Assembly (NCBI GenBank): GCA_019239825.1
Contig: JAFAZK010000250.1
Span: 1-45,564, forward strand
Origin: Verrucomicrobiota bacterium
GTDB lineage: Bacteria > Verrucomicrobiota > Verrucomicrobiia > Chthoniobacterales > JAFAMB01
Length of the DNA stretch: 45,564 nt
Direction: 5' to 3'
A program made the position numbers and the translations under genes. Positions within the stretch are counted from its first letter, which is position 1, and every line of letters begins with the position of its first letter. Positions 24,737 through 33,592 of this stretch are shown here, in pieces. The notes under the pieces are model-generated. The model ran no database searches, was not told where the DNA came from, and saw only the letters and a program-made list of their open reading frames with translations.

Positions 24737-26989
24737 ATGACCAAATCTTCCCCAGAACGAATCGCGCTAAATCCGCACGATGCCGAAACCTTGGACGCGG
24801 TTTTCGAACGTATGTTCCCGGCAGATAAGGACGGTCCGGGAGCCGTAGAAATTGGAGTCACCGACTATATAGATAAGGCGCTAAACAGTGCCTACGCCGA
24901 TCTCCATCCCTTGTATAGAGCAGGGTTAGCCGCACTCGACCGCGAAATGTTGGCGCGGTCAGGAAAAAGGTTCAAGGCGGCCAGTATCGCCGAGCAAGAC
25001 CAGATCATACAGGCTTTGGAAAGAAACGAGCTTTCGGCCTGTCCGGACTTCCCAGCTACAGACTTCTTCGGGGCGTTGCGGACCCATCTACAAGAAGGGT
25101 TGTTCGCGGACCCGGTGTATGGTGGTAACAAAGAAAAATCAGGTTGGAAACTTCTTAAGCATCCCGGGGTTTGGCTCGAGAATTCGGCAGAAGAGAATTT
25201 GATGGAAACACCGGCCGATAAAGGCGGCCGATATCAATCTTTGTCAGATCTTGATGCGAGCTGGCAAATGCCGGGAAAAAATATCCCGGGGTTCGATCCC
25301 CTAAGGGGACAAGCTCCGCCCGCCAATGACGTTGACGTCATTCTCGTTGGGGTCGGCTCCATGAATGCGATTGTGGCGCCGGTACTGGCTGAGGCCGGTC
25401 TAAAGGTAATCGGTTTTGAACCGGGGCCGTTCCGGAGCGGTGCCGATTATTTCCCAGACGAGTTGGGCTCGGCCTACTATTGCCGGGCGCTGATGGGGCC
25501 AAAGTTCGCCAGCGAGGTCCCTCGCTGGCGCAAAAATGATTCGGAGCCAACGCGTGAAGCCACGTTTTCCTTGGGGCGAATGATGAACAGTGTCGGTGGC
25601 TCGGTCATCCATTACGGAGCTTGGATGCGCCGGTTCCATCCACATCATTTCCGGATGCGCAGCTACGTAGTGGATCGTTGGGGTGATAAAGCCATACCCA
25701 ACAATTGCTCACTAACCGATTGGCCAGTCTCATACGAAGAACTGGAACCGTTCTACTGCGATCTAGAGCACGCCATCGGTATCGCGGGAGATGAGACCAA
25801 CCCATTCGTCAAACGTTCACAATCGCTACCGATGCCGCCCATGCGGCCGTTCCGGCTCGGTGAGATTTTTAGCCACGCCACCCGATCGCTCGGTTTACAT
25901 CCGCACCCGGTTGGCGCCGGAATCAATACGATTCCTTATCGCGGACGACCGGCGTCAACCTACACCGCTTGGAACAACGGGTTCGGTTCGTACACCGGCG
26001 ACAAATGGGATCCCTCACTCGACTGTGTGCCTCGCGCTTTGGACACCGGCAATTTTGATCTGCGAACCGGGTGCCGCGTAGTCAGGATCCTGACCGACGA
26101 AACCGGTCACGCGGCCGGCGTAGAATATGTCGATGCCTTAGGGCGTCACCAAACTCAACGTGGACGCACGGTTATCCTCGGTGCGTACACCTTTGAGAAT
26201 ATCCGGCTCATGTTCTTGTCAGGCGCCGTGAAACACCCAACCGGCATTGGTAACCAACGCGGCCAACTTGGTCGCTACTTCATGACGAAAATGTTCGCGC
26301 ACGTGGATGGCTTTTTCCCAAACACGATTTTTAACCGGCATACCGGACCCGCTGCTCAAGGAGTCGTGCTCGACGATTTTTTGTCGACCGACTTCGACTC
26401 AGTAAATGAAGGCTTTATTGGCGGCGCTACCCTGGGCGCTGAGCAGCAATTTCTTCCGATCCAGATCAGCCGGGAAGCGCTCCCCAGCGATGTTGCAGCC
26501 TGGGGTAAATCCTATCGCGAGCACCTCAAACAATGGCAACATTTCGGCGTTGTGCGCATCCAGCCTGACGCGCTGCCCTACCGCACGAATTACCTCGACC
26601 TCGATCCCGTGCATCGAGACAAAAGCGGGCTTGGGCTTCCCCTCTTACGGATCACCTATGATCTCCAAGAAAATGAACGCAAGCTGGCCGATTGGATGGA
26701 AGGCAAATCGGAGGAGATCCTGCGAACCATGGGGGCGACCAAGACATGGAGGGGCGCCAGCTTCACCGGGGTCGGCAGCAGCCATGACTTCGGCGGAGCC
26801 AGGATGGGCGATAACCCGGAAACCAGCGTCGTGAATCGCGACCTGGAAGTTCACGGTGCACCGGGGGTATACGTTTTCAGCGGTGCTACCTTCCCGACCT
26901 GTGTTGGGATCAATCCAACACTGACTCTTGCCGCGGTCTGCTGCCGGGCGGCGGTTGAGCTAGTCAAGAAACTGAAAGGACCACGATGA
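24737..26989 (+). CDS. GMC-family dehydrogenase fused to a gluconate 2-dehydrogenase subunit 3-like domain
   Basis: 750 aa from the ATG at 24737; a start at 24644 would pass through a TCGAGGACGAGTACGAG repeat and is less likely. Residues ~14-145 match gluconate 2-dehydrogenase subunit 3 (LDAVFERMFPADKDGPGA, then SGWKLLKHPG). Residues ~198-745 match the GMC flavoprotein large subunit, with the C-terminal catalytic histidine in SSHDFGGARMG and INPTLTLAAV. The dinucleotide loop reads GVGSMNAI (205-212), whereas relatives have G-x-G-x-x-G, so FAD binding may be altered. No Tat signal is visible. Overlaps the next ATG by 4 nt. Expected role: oxidation of a sugar or sugar acid feeding quinones or cytochromes. 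Confidence 0.88.
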   Translation: MTKSSPERIALNPHDAETLDAVFERMFPADKDGPGAVEIGVTDYIDKALNSAYADLHPLYRAGLAALDREMLARSGKRFKAASIAEQDQIIQALERNELSACPDFPATDFFGALRTHLQEGLFADPVYGGNKEKSGWKLLKHPGVWLENSAEENLMETPADKGGRYQSLSDLDASWQMPGKNIPGFDPLRGQAPPANDVDVILVGVGSMNAIVAPVLAEAGLKVIGFEPGPFRSGADYFPDELGSAYYCRALMGPKFASEVPRWRKNDSEPTREATFSLGRMMNSVGGSVIHYGAWMRRFHPHHFRMRSYVVDRWGDKAIPNNCSLTDWPVSYEELEPFYCDLEHAIGIAGDETNPFVKRSQSLPMPPMRPFRLGEIFSHATRSLGLHPHPVGAGINTIPYRGRPASTYTAWNNGFGSYTGDKWDPSLDCVPRALDTGNFDLRTGCRVVRILTDETGHAAGVEYVDALGRHQTQRGRTVILGAYTFENIRLMFLSGAVKHPTGIGNQRGQLGRYFMTKMFAHVDGFFPNTIFNRHTGPAAQGVVLDDFLSTDFDSVNEGFIGGATLGAEQQFLPIQISREALPSDVAAWGKSYREHLKQWQHFGVVRIQPDALPYRTNYLDLDPVHRDKSGLGLPLLRITYDLQENERKLADWMEGKSEEILRTMGATKTWRGASFTGVGSSHDFGGARMGDNPETSVVNRDLEVHGAPGVYVFSGATFPTCVGINPTLTLAAVCCRAAVELVKKLKGPR

Positions 26990-27756
26990 GCACCTCCCAA
27001 AAAATCCTTTTTCAAATAGAAGACAGGGTCGGCCGGATCACTCTTAACCGGCCGGAAAAGTTGAACGCGCTCGATCCGGAGATGCTGACGCAACTCGAGG
27101 CTGCGGCCAACGCACTGGAAGCAAGTTGCGAAGTGCGAGTGGTGATACTGGATAGCGCCAGCGACCGCGCTTTCTGCGTCGGCGCAGATATCCACGCCTG
27201 GACCGCTCTCTCCCCGCTCGAGATGTGGTCTACTTGGAATCGGCGAGGACACCAAGTCTTCGACCGCCTCGCACAGCTTCGTCAGCCCGTGATTGCTCTG
27301 CTGCCAGGATTCGCCTTCGGCGGCGGCCTCGAGCTCGCACTAACAGCCGATATCCGCATCGCGACGGGGCAGGCTACTTTTGCCATGCCGGAAGTTAAAC
27401 TCGCCACCGTCCCGGGCTGGGCCGGCACTTTTCGCTTACCGCAAGTCATCGGCCGCGCTCGCGCCAAACAGATGATCTTCTCCGGTGCGCCAGTCGACGC
27501 ACAGCGCGCCGAACAATGGGGACTTGTCAATGAGGTGGTATCCGATCTTAGCGCTAAAAGCCGAGAACTTACCGATCTGATCTGCCGGAACGCGCCGGTC
27601 TCCGTTCAGATCGCGAAACAACTCATAAATACCGACGCATCAAACGCGCTGGTGCTCGAGTCCTTGGCCGGCGCAGTCACCGCCGCCACCAGCGATGCCG
27701 CTGAGGGCTTGAAGAGTTTCAAAGAAAAACGCGCTCCCGAGTTCAAAGGAAAATAA
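26986..27756 (+). CDS. Enoyl-CoA hydratase/isomerase family protein
   Basis: 256 aa crotonase-fold enzyme. Oxyanion-hole segments FCVGADI (63-69) and FGGGLELAL (111-119); both hydratase glutamates are present, E116 in GLELALTADI and E136 in AMPEVKLATVPG. Full catalytic equipment suggests true hydratase activity on an enoyl-CoA. Its ATG overlaps the stop of the GMC fusion (ATGA), so the two are translationally coupled and probably act in one pathway after CoA activation. Confidence 0.93.
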   Translation: MSTSQKILFQIEDRVGRITLNRPEKLNALDPEMLTQLEAAANALEASCEVRVVILDSASDRAFCVGADIHAWTALSPLEMWSTWNRRGHQVFDRLAQLRQPVIALLPGFAFGGGLELALTADIRIATGQATFAMPEVKLATVPGWAGTFRLPQVIGRARAKQMIFSGAPVDAQRAEQWGLVNEVVSDLSAKSRELTDLICRNAPVSVQIAKQLINTDASNALVLESLAGAVTAATSDAAEGLKSFKEKRAPEFKGK

Positions 27757-27798
27757 CAGTAAGGAACTAACAGAAGATGAATAGCCGCAGAAGAAAAG

Positions 27799-27905
27799 CA
27801 GTTCAGGAGTTCAAGGAGTTGCAGGAGTCTACAATGGAAAATCCCGTACGAGTCCTGTCTCCAGCATCCGGAACTCCTTAACTCCTGTAACTCCTGAACT
27901 CCTCT
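27799..27905. repeat. GAACTCCT/AGGAGTTC inverted word-repeat element, copy 2
   Basis: Left arm GTTCAGGAGTTCAAGGAGTT (27801-27820), then GCAGGAGT. Right arm with four degenerate (G)AACTCCT words (27871-27905). The ~40-bp core is unlike that of the copy at 16637-16815, but the left arms agree in word order. It fills the spacer between the hydratase and the aldehyde dehydrogenase. Confidence 0.6.
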
Positions 27906-27913
27906 CTCCTCCT

Positions 27914-29476
27914 ATGACTACCCTACTCCCCACAACTCCTTTCACTTACTCCATGTGGATCGATGGCCAAGCTACGCCGGCTAAGAGCGGTCAAACGTTT
28001 AGCCGCGAAAGCCCTGCCCATGGGGTCAAAGTCGGAGAATACCCATTGGCCGGCGCGGACGATGTAGACGCCGCTGTCGCCGCGGCTCGGCGTGCCTTCG
28101 ACATCGGCTCCTGGCCGCATCTGCCCGGCGCTGAACGCGCAAAAGTGTTGTTGCGCGCAGCCGAACTGATTCGCGCCAGTAAAGACGAGTTCGCTCTGAT
28201 TGAAACCTTGGAAAGCGGCAAACCGATAAAACAGGCGCGAGACGAAATGGAGTGGAGCGCGGCCTTATGGGACTACGCCGCCGCGCTCTGCCGCCAGCTT
28301 CATGGAGATAGTTACAATACACTTGGCACCCAGGTATTGGGATTAACTATCCGCGAACCAATCGGCGTAGTAGGAATGATTACGCCATGGAATTTCCCGC
28401 TGTTGATTATCAGCCAGAAATTGCCGTTCGCGCTGGCTGCCGGTTGCACTTGCGTGGTGAAACCCAGCGAACTCACACCGGGCACTACCCTGCGGTTGGG
28501 AGAGCTTCTAGCCGAAGCTGGTTTGCCCGTCGGGGTAGTCAACATTGTCAGCGGTTATGGTGAACCGGCTGGAGCCCGGCTATCGGAACATCCGGACATC
28601 AATATGATCTCTTTTACCGGCTCCACGGAGGTTGGGAAAGCAGTGATCGGCTCGTCCAGGGGCAACCTTAAGAAGGTCGAACTCGAACTTGGCGGTAAGA
28701 ATCCACACATTGTCTTTGCCGATGCCGACCTAGAAGCCGCGCTCGATGCGGTCGTTTTCGGTGTCTGTTTCAACATGGGCGAATGCTGTAATAGCGGTAG
28801 CCGTTTGCTGGTTCAACGATCCATCGCCCAAGACTTCATCAATCGAGTGATCGAAACCGCTAAGACAATACCCGTCGGTGATCCGCTGGATGAACAAACC
28901 AAGATCGGCGCTATCATCGACAAAAACCAATTTGAAAAAATCTTTGATTACATCGAGTCAGGACGCCGTGATGGCGCCCAGCTCAGGTTGGGTGGAAAAG
29001 CGCTACACCAGGAAAACGGCTTGCCCGACGTAGCCTCCCGGAGTCTAAACGACGGGGCGAAGTCTGGCCGTTTCATTGAGGCGACGATCTTCGACGAAGT
29101 GCAGCCGGAAATGCCGATCGCGAAAGAAGAGATTTTCGGCCCGGTTTTATCGATTCTGACTTTCGACACTACCGAAGAGGCGATTCGGATCGCCAACAAC
29201 ACCATCTATGGGCTTTCTGCCGGAGTTTGGACCCGGGACATCGATACAGCCTTTATGGTCAGCCGCGGCATTCGAGCCGGCACGATCTGGATAAACACCT
29301 TTATGGATGGTTACCCGGAACTCTGCTTTGGCGGATTCAATCAAAGCGGCCTTGGTCGGGAACTCGGCAGATTTTCGATCGAAGAATTCACGGAACTAAA
29401 AACGGTTCAAGTCCATCTCGGACCCAGAACCGGTTGGTGGGCTAAACCAACGCCGCGAACGCCGGGAACGATATGA
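27914..29476 (+). CDS. NAD(P)-dependent aldehyde dehydrogenase
   Basis: 520 aa, ALDH superfamily (betaine-aldehyde/PuuC-like subgroup). It oxidises an aldehyde to the acid. Cofactor/active-site asparagine N160 in ITPWNFPLL, general base E258 in ELELGGKNP, and nucleophile C292 in GECCNSGSR. Length and the C-terminal GRELGRFSIEEFTELKTVQ are typical. ATG at 27914, separated from the hydratase by a repeat element. Probably handles an aldehyde arising in the same route. Confidence 0.94.
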   Translation: MTTLLPTTPFTYSMWIDGQATPAKSGQTFSRESPAHGVKVGEYPLAGADDVDAAVAAARRAFDIGSWPHLPGAERAKVLLRAAELIRASKDEFALIETLESGKPIKQARDEMEWSAALWDYAAALCRQLHGDSYNTLGTQVLGLTIREPIGVVGMITPWNFPLLIISQKLPFALAAGCTCVVKPSELTPGTTLRLGELLAEAGLPVGVVNIVSGYGEPAGARLSEHPDINMISFTGSTEVGKAVIGSSRGNLKKVELELGGKNPHIVFADADLEAALDAVVFGVCFNMGECCNSGSRLLVQRSIAQDFINRVIETAKTIPVGDPLDEQTKIGAIIDKNQFEKIFDYIESGRRDGAQLRLGGKALHQENGLPDVASRSLNDGAKSGRFIEATIFDEVQPEMPIAKEEIFGPVLSILTFDTTEEAIRIANNTIYGLSAGVWTRDIDTAFMVSRGIRAGTIWINTFMDGYPELCFGGFNQSGLGRELGRFSIEEFTELKTVQVHLGPRTGWWAKPTPRTPGTI

Positions 29477-29491
29477 ACGCGACGACACCTA

Positions 29492-29741
29492 ATACGGTGG
29501 GGCGAGGCTCCCGAACAATCTATTGCTATAACGGAGCAGTTTCGCTTTCAACGACGGATAGATCCGTTAGGCCTTTAGTCTCGCCGAGCCGGTCCCAGCG
29601 TGTCGCTAGCACTAGAACTATCCGATGCCACACTGCAAACCACGGCTCGGCGCGTTTTCCGGGCCAAAATGCTCCGAGGCCTCACCTGGTGCAGACCCTA
29701 CGAACACCAGCAGTCATTCGGGAGCCTCGCCCCACCAGTAT
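29492..29741. repeat. Nested inverted-repeat element, family 3, copy 1
   Basis: About 250 bp. Outer arms GGTGGGGCGAGGCTCCCGAA (29496-29515) and complement (29717-29736), extended by ATAC/GTAT. Inner arms CGCCGAGCCG (29582-29591) and complement (29643-29652). Same outer and inner arms as the element at 32274-32494. The GH88 reading frame could be extended into it, but that start is not credible. MITE-like. Confidence 0.75.
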
Positions 29742-29804
29742 CTTACTCTGCACCCCGTTCATTTCGTTCACGGCGTTTCATTCCGCAGCCTAGCCCTACC
29801 AATT

Positions 29805-30923
29805 ATGATCGCTGACGATCTAACTGCCAAAGCCAACGGAGCTTTCGAATTTGCGGAAGTTCAGCTCCGCAAATTGATCACGAATCATCCCAGCTATTTC
29901 CCACTCTTTACCAAGGCGGGAAAATGGAAGCACCAGTCAGAGAGCTGGACAAATTGGTGTGAAGGATTCTTGGGAGGAATGCTTTGGATATTAGCGAGAC
30001 GAACCGGGGATCCCTGGTGGCGCGCGAAGGCCGAAGAATATTCCAGGTTAATTGAACACCGGCAATTCGATGGTGCCGTCCACGATCTCGGTTTCCTTTT
30101 TTTGCCGACTTGGAAGGTTTGGTATGAGGTCACCGGCGACAAGAAAATTCAAAAAACGGTTCTAACCGCAGGCGAAACTTTAGCCGGCAGATTTCAAGAA
30201 AAGGGTGCGTACCTATGCTCGTTTGTAGCTCCGGAAAGCCTGTTCATCGACATTATGATGAACGTAGAAATTATATTTTATGCTGCACAGGAGCTCGGTG
30301 ATCAGAGACTCAAAGAGATTGCCCTAAAACACTGCTTCACCACACGGCGGTATCTAGTCCGCGGCGATGGGAGCACGGCGCACGAAGGGATCTTTGACTT
30401 AAGCTCCGGGGCGTTCTTGTGCCAGAGCACCCACCAAGGTTGGCGAGGTGATTCGAGCTGGGCACGTGGACAGGCCTGGGCGATAGGCGGCTTCATCACC
30501 GCATTTAAGTATACAAAAGAGATCAGGTTCCTCGATACTGCTATCGCGACAGCTAACTACTTTATTGAGCGCACCCCGAGTGAAGGTATCCCGCCTAACG
30601 ATTGGGATCAGCCTCCGCCAAAGGCATCCTATGAAAGCTCTGCCGCGGCCATTGCCGCCGGCGCCTTTCTAGATTTAGCGCAGCAAGTAACTGATCCCGG
30701 TCTCGCTCAACGGTACCATAACTTTGCCAAGCAGACGTTGACTACCCTGTTAACCGACGACTTTCTGGGCGCCGGCCGCCCCGGATGGGAGGGAATCCTA
30801 CGGCATGGTATTTATCACGAACGCAAAGGGTTAGGTGTCGATGAAAGCGTCATGTGGGGCGATTACTTTTTTCTCGCGGCTTTAGATAAGCTGCTGCAGA
30901 ATGCCGCTTCTTCGTCGGCTTGA
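29805..30923 (+). CDS. Glycoside hydrolase family 88, unsaturated glucuronyl hydrolase
   Basis: 372 aa. It removes the 4,5-unsaturated uronic acid that polysaccharide lyases leave at the non-reducing end of oligosaccharides. The start at 29805 (MIADDLTAKA) is chosen because the upstream extension is a repeat element. Alpha/alpha-barrel family features: D94 in VHDLGF and D149 in LFIDIMMN (the pair that matches the two catalytic aspartates known for the Bacillus enzyme). Also WRGDSSWARGQAWAIGGF, NDWDQPPP and the closing DESVMWGDYFF. No signal peptide is seen, so it is cytoplasmic. It sits 32 bp before the sugar-binding protein gene. Confidence 0.88.
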   Translation: MIADDLTAKANGAFEFAEVQLRKLITNHPSYFPLFTKAGKWKHQSESWTNWCEGFLGGMLWILARRTGDPWWRAKAEEYSRLIEHRQFDGAVHDLGFLFLPTWKVWYEVTGDKKIQKTVLTAGETLAGRFQEKGAYLCSFVAPESLFIDIMMNVEIIFYAAQELGDQRLKEIALKHCFTTRRYLVRGDGSTAHEGIFDLSSGAFLCQSTHQGWRGDSSWARGQAWAIGGFITAFKYTKEIRFLDTAIATANYFIERTPSEGIPPNDWDQPPPKASYESSAAAIAAGAFLDLAQQVTDPGLAQRYHNFAKQTLTTLLTDDFLGAGRPGWEGILRHGIYHERKGLGVDESVMWGDYFFLAALDKLLQNAASSSA

Positions 30924-30955
30924 AATAAGCCGTCCCCCAAAAGCAACCCCCCAAG

Positions 30956-32227
30956 ATGAAAATAAATAAGTGTCTCCCCTTAACAAAGCTCGCCACCGCG
31001 CTGGCTCTGTTAGTACCGTTCGGCGCCTTTGCGGATAACGCCAAGAAGCTAGAAGTCTTTTCCTGGTGGACGTCCGGAGGCGAGGCAGCCGCGCTCGACG
31101 CCCTGTTCAAGGTTTACAAACAACGTGATCCGGGAGTCGAAATCATCAACGCGACAGTGGCCGGCGGCGGCGGTTCCGCAGCTCGCCCCGTGCTCCAAAC
31201 TCGACTTGCTGGCGGTAACCCACCGGATACTTGGCAATCGCATCCGGGCTGGGAATTACTCGGACAATATGTTGAGCCCGGTTACTGCGAACCGCTTAAC
31301 GATATCTACCAGGCGGAAAACTGGGAAAAGGTATTACCTGAACAATTGGTCAAGCTGTTAACAAAAGATGGAAAGCAGTGGTGCGTTCTGGCCGGTGTCC
31401 ATCGAGGTAATGACCTTTGGTATAACAAGAAGGTATTGGATAAGGCCGGGATTAAGATTGGCGACGCTATCTCCATCGACGAATTCCTTGCAGATTGCGC
31501 TAAACTCAAGGCGGCTGGTGTCACCCCGCTTGCGGTCGGTGACTCCGGTATCTGGGCAACCGCTCAGCTGTTCGAGAACACGCTCTTAGGAACGGTAGGA
31601 CCGACCGGTTGGCAAGATCTCTTCAGCGGCAAGATGGCCTTCGATGATCCTAAGGTGAAACAGGCGGCTCAAAGCTATGCCAAAATGTTGGAGTACCAAA
31701 ATTCCGATCACTCAGCCCTAACTTGGGACCAAGCGGTCAAGGCCGTTGAGGAAGGACGCTGCGCTTTTACATCGATGGGCGATTGGGCCCACGGTGAATT
31801 CAGCAAAGCCAACCTCAAAGACAATGTTGATTTCGGTTGGGTTTCCCACCCCGGTACCAGTGGTGGATTCATTGTAGTCGCTGACGGCTTTACCCTGGCT
31901 AAGAATGCGCCGCACAAAGCCGAAACCGTCGCCTGGTTGAAGAGCATCGGTAGTAAAGAATCCCAGGAAGAATTCAATCCTATCAAGGGCTCGATCCCGA
32001 TTCGGACTGATGTCGACAAGAGCAAATTCGGCCCGTATCTTCAATGGTCGATGAAATCCTTCGCCAGCGATCCACTCCTGCCCAGCTGCGTTCATGGTGA
32101 GGCCGCTCCGGCCGCATTCCAACAGGCTTTGAACGATGCGATTACCCAGTTCGTGGTAGACAAGAATGTAGATGCTTTCTGCTCAGCCTTGGTACAGGCG
32201 GCAAAAGAATCCGATTTTTCTAAATAA
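30956..32227 (+). CDS. Sugar ABC transporter substrate-binding protein (family 1)
   Basis: 423 aa, periplasmic. Signal peptide at residues 1-26 ending GAFADN. The mature part starts LEVFSWWTSGGEAAALDALF, followed by QTRLAGGNPPDTWQSHPG. This is the pattern of extracellular solute-binding protein family 1 members of the glucose/mannose type. The lone Cys pairs (GYCEPL, QWCVLAG) resemble relatives with disulfides. Followed by a strong intercistronic hairpin and then two permease genes; ligand probably a mono- or oligosaccharide. Confidence 0.92.
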   Translation: MKINKCLPLTKLATALALLVPFGAFADNAKKLEVFSWWTSGGEAAALDALFKVYKQRDPGVEIINATVAGGGGSAARPVLQTRLAGGNPPDTWQSHPGWELLGQYVEPGYCEPLNDIYQAENWEKVLPEQLVKLLTKDGKQWCVLAGVHRGNDLWYNKKVLDKAGIKIGDAISIDEFLADCAKLKAAGVTPLAVGDSGIWATAQLFENTLLGTVGPTGWQDLFSGKMAFDDPKVKQAAQSYAKMLEYQNSDHSALTWDQAVKAVEEGRCAFTSMGDWAHGEFSKANLKDNVDFGWVSHPGTSGGFIVVADGFTLAKNAPHKAETVAWLKSIGSKESQEEFNPIKGSIPIRTDVDKSKFGPYLQWSMKSFASDPLLPSCVHGEAAPAAFQQALNDAITQFVVDKNVDAFCSALVQAAKESDFSK

Positions 32228-32246
32228 AAATCCCTAACAATTAAAT

Positions 32247-32270
32247 GCCGGGGTGAGCCTTCACCCCGGC
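32247..32270 (+). promoter_or_regulatory. Intercistronic hairpin after the binding-protein gene
   Basis: Perfect 10-bp stem GCCGGGGTGA/TCACCCCGGC with a 4-nt loop, 19 nt after the stop. There is no T-run behind it, so it is more likely an mRNA-stabilising or attenuating hairpin that raises binding-protein over permease expression than a terminator. It abuts the family-3 repeat. Confidence 0.55.
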
Positions 32271-32273
32271 AGG

Positions 32274-32494
32274 GATCTGGTAGGGTGAGGCTCCCCAATG
32301 TCTCCGATGGTTAGCAAGGGATATAGACATTGTCGAATTCAAAAACTCTGTTGCCCCTGTGAACGCGCCGAGCCGGAGATGCACGTTGGGCCACGGCTCG
32401 GCGCGTACAGATGTAGCAGCATCTTCTGTCTGGGCGAAATCGAATCGTTTCGCGAAAATCTTTCGACCGTTCGGGAGCCTCGCCCTACCAGATC
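32274..32494. repeat. Nested inverted-repeat element, family 3, copy 2
   Basis: 221 bp between the binding-protein and permease genes. Outer arms CTGGTAGGGTGAGGCTCCCC (32277-32296) and near-complement (to 32494), extended by GATC/GATC. Inner arms CGCGCCGAGCCG (32364-32375) and its perfect complement (32394-32405). The core sequence differs from copy 1. No gene inside. Confidence 0.75.
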
Positions 32495-32513
32495 AATCGC
32501 CTCGTTTTAACTA

Positions 32514-33590
32514 ATGAAGTCTTCTACCGCGAGATCGACAGACACAAAATCTCCTGACCCGGTCGCTGACAGCGCTCTGCCTTCGATCCGAAAAACGCTC
32601 ACGCCTAAACGCCGTTTTTCCGATCGGCTACTATCGCCCTTAATCTTGTCCCCGGCGATGACCTTGGTCGTGATATTTGTGTACGTTTTTATCGCGATCA
32701 CCGTTTGGGTCTCCCTTTCTAATTGGGGCACCCTCAAGGTAGATATGAGCATCCGCCAACCGCTGGGTGTTACCTATCAGCAAATGTTCATGATGACGCG
32801 TTGGCACGCTAATTTGCGCAACGTTTTTGTCTTTACTGTCCTTTTCCTGACATTCTCGCTCGCGTTCGGGCTGGTCCTTGCCTTGTTGCTGGATAGAAAA
32901 CTGATCGGCTACACGATTTTCCGAAACGTCTTCCTATTTCCTTACGCGCTCTCTTTCATCGTCACTGGTGTTGCCTGGCGCTGGATTTTTAACCCTGAAA
33001 AAGGGGTTAACGTCCTTTTTGATGCCCTGGGTATCAATAAGCTAATTGAAGCCTTTGGAGGCCCGCCTTTGCATCCGGGATGGGTCACCGACACATCGGT
33101 GCTCTTCTCGTTGAACACTTGGTTAGGAACGATTTTCCCGCCACTTAAAAGCCTCAGCATTCAACTTGGCATTCCCATGGCGCTTATCCCCGTGGTAATT
33201 GCGGCTGGTTGGCAACTGACTGGGTTCGCCATGTCCATGTACATCGCCGGCTTGGCCACAGTCCCACACGAGCTTCGCGAAGCTGCCCGGATCGATGGTG
33301 CCTCAGAGCTGCAGGTGTATACGAAGGTGGTAATCCCGCAACTAAATCCGGTTACGGTAAGTACCGCTATCATTCTTGGGCATGTTTCGCTCAAAATCTT
33401 CGATCTAATTTTCGCAATGGCTGGCGGTGCCGGTCCGGGCTTTGTAACCGATGTGCCCGGCATCTTTGTCTTTGACTATACGTTCAAGGCAACTCGCTAT
33501 AATTTGGGCGCCGCTGCTTCGGTGATCATGCTGTTACTTGTCTGCTTGATCATCGTTCCCTATCTCTGGACCAACCTCAGGAAACGTTAA
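32514..33590 (+). CDS. Sugar ABC transporter permease (MalF/UgpA-like)
   Basis: 358 aa inner-membrane subunit with about six segments, the first at residues ~45-65. The coupling-helix EAA motif is EAARIDGASELQVYTKVVIP. A periplasmic insertion after the fourth segment (LHPGWVTDTSVLFSLN) is present. The stop is 2 nt before the next permease start, so they are co-translated partners. No ATP-binding gene adjoins, so a shared MsmK/UgpC-type ATPase from elsewhere is inferred. Confidence 0.93.
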   Translation: MKSSTARSTDTKSPDPVADSALPSIRKTLTPKRRFSDRLLSPLILSPAMTLVVIFVYVFIAITVWVSLSNWGTLKVDMSIRQPLGVTYQQMFMMTRWHANLRNVFVFTVLFLTFSLAFGLVLALLLDRKLIGYTIFRNVFLFPYALSFIVTGVAWRWIFNPEKGVNVLFDALGINKLIEAFGGPPLHPGWVTDTSVLFSLNTWLGTIFPPLKSLSIQLGIPMALIPVVIAAGWQLTGFAMSMYIAGLATVPHELREAARIDGASELQVYTKVVIPQLNPVTVSTAIILGHVSLKIFDLIFAMAGGAGPGFVTDVPGIFVFDYTFKATRYNLGAAASVIMLLLVCLIIVPYLWTNLRKR

Positions 33591-33592
33591 CT

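Noticed and set aside
29625..29804. N-terminal extension of the GH88 protein
   Set aside because: The extension is translated family-3 repeat DNA; the GH88 fold begins at the ATG at 29805.
32247..32270. Hairpin as an intrinsic terminator
   Set aside because: There is no T-run after the stem, and the permease genes of the same importer follow.
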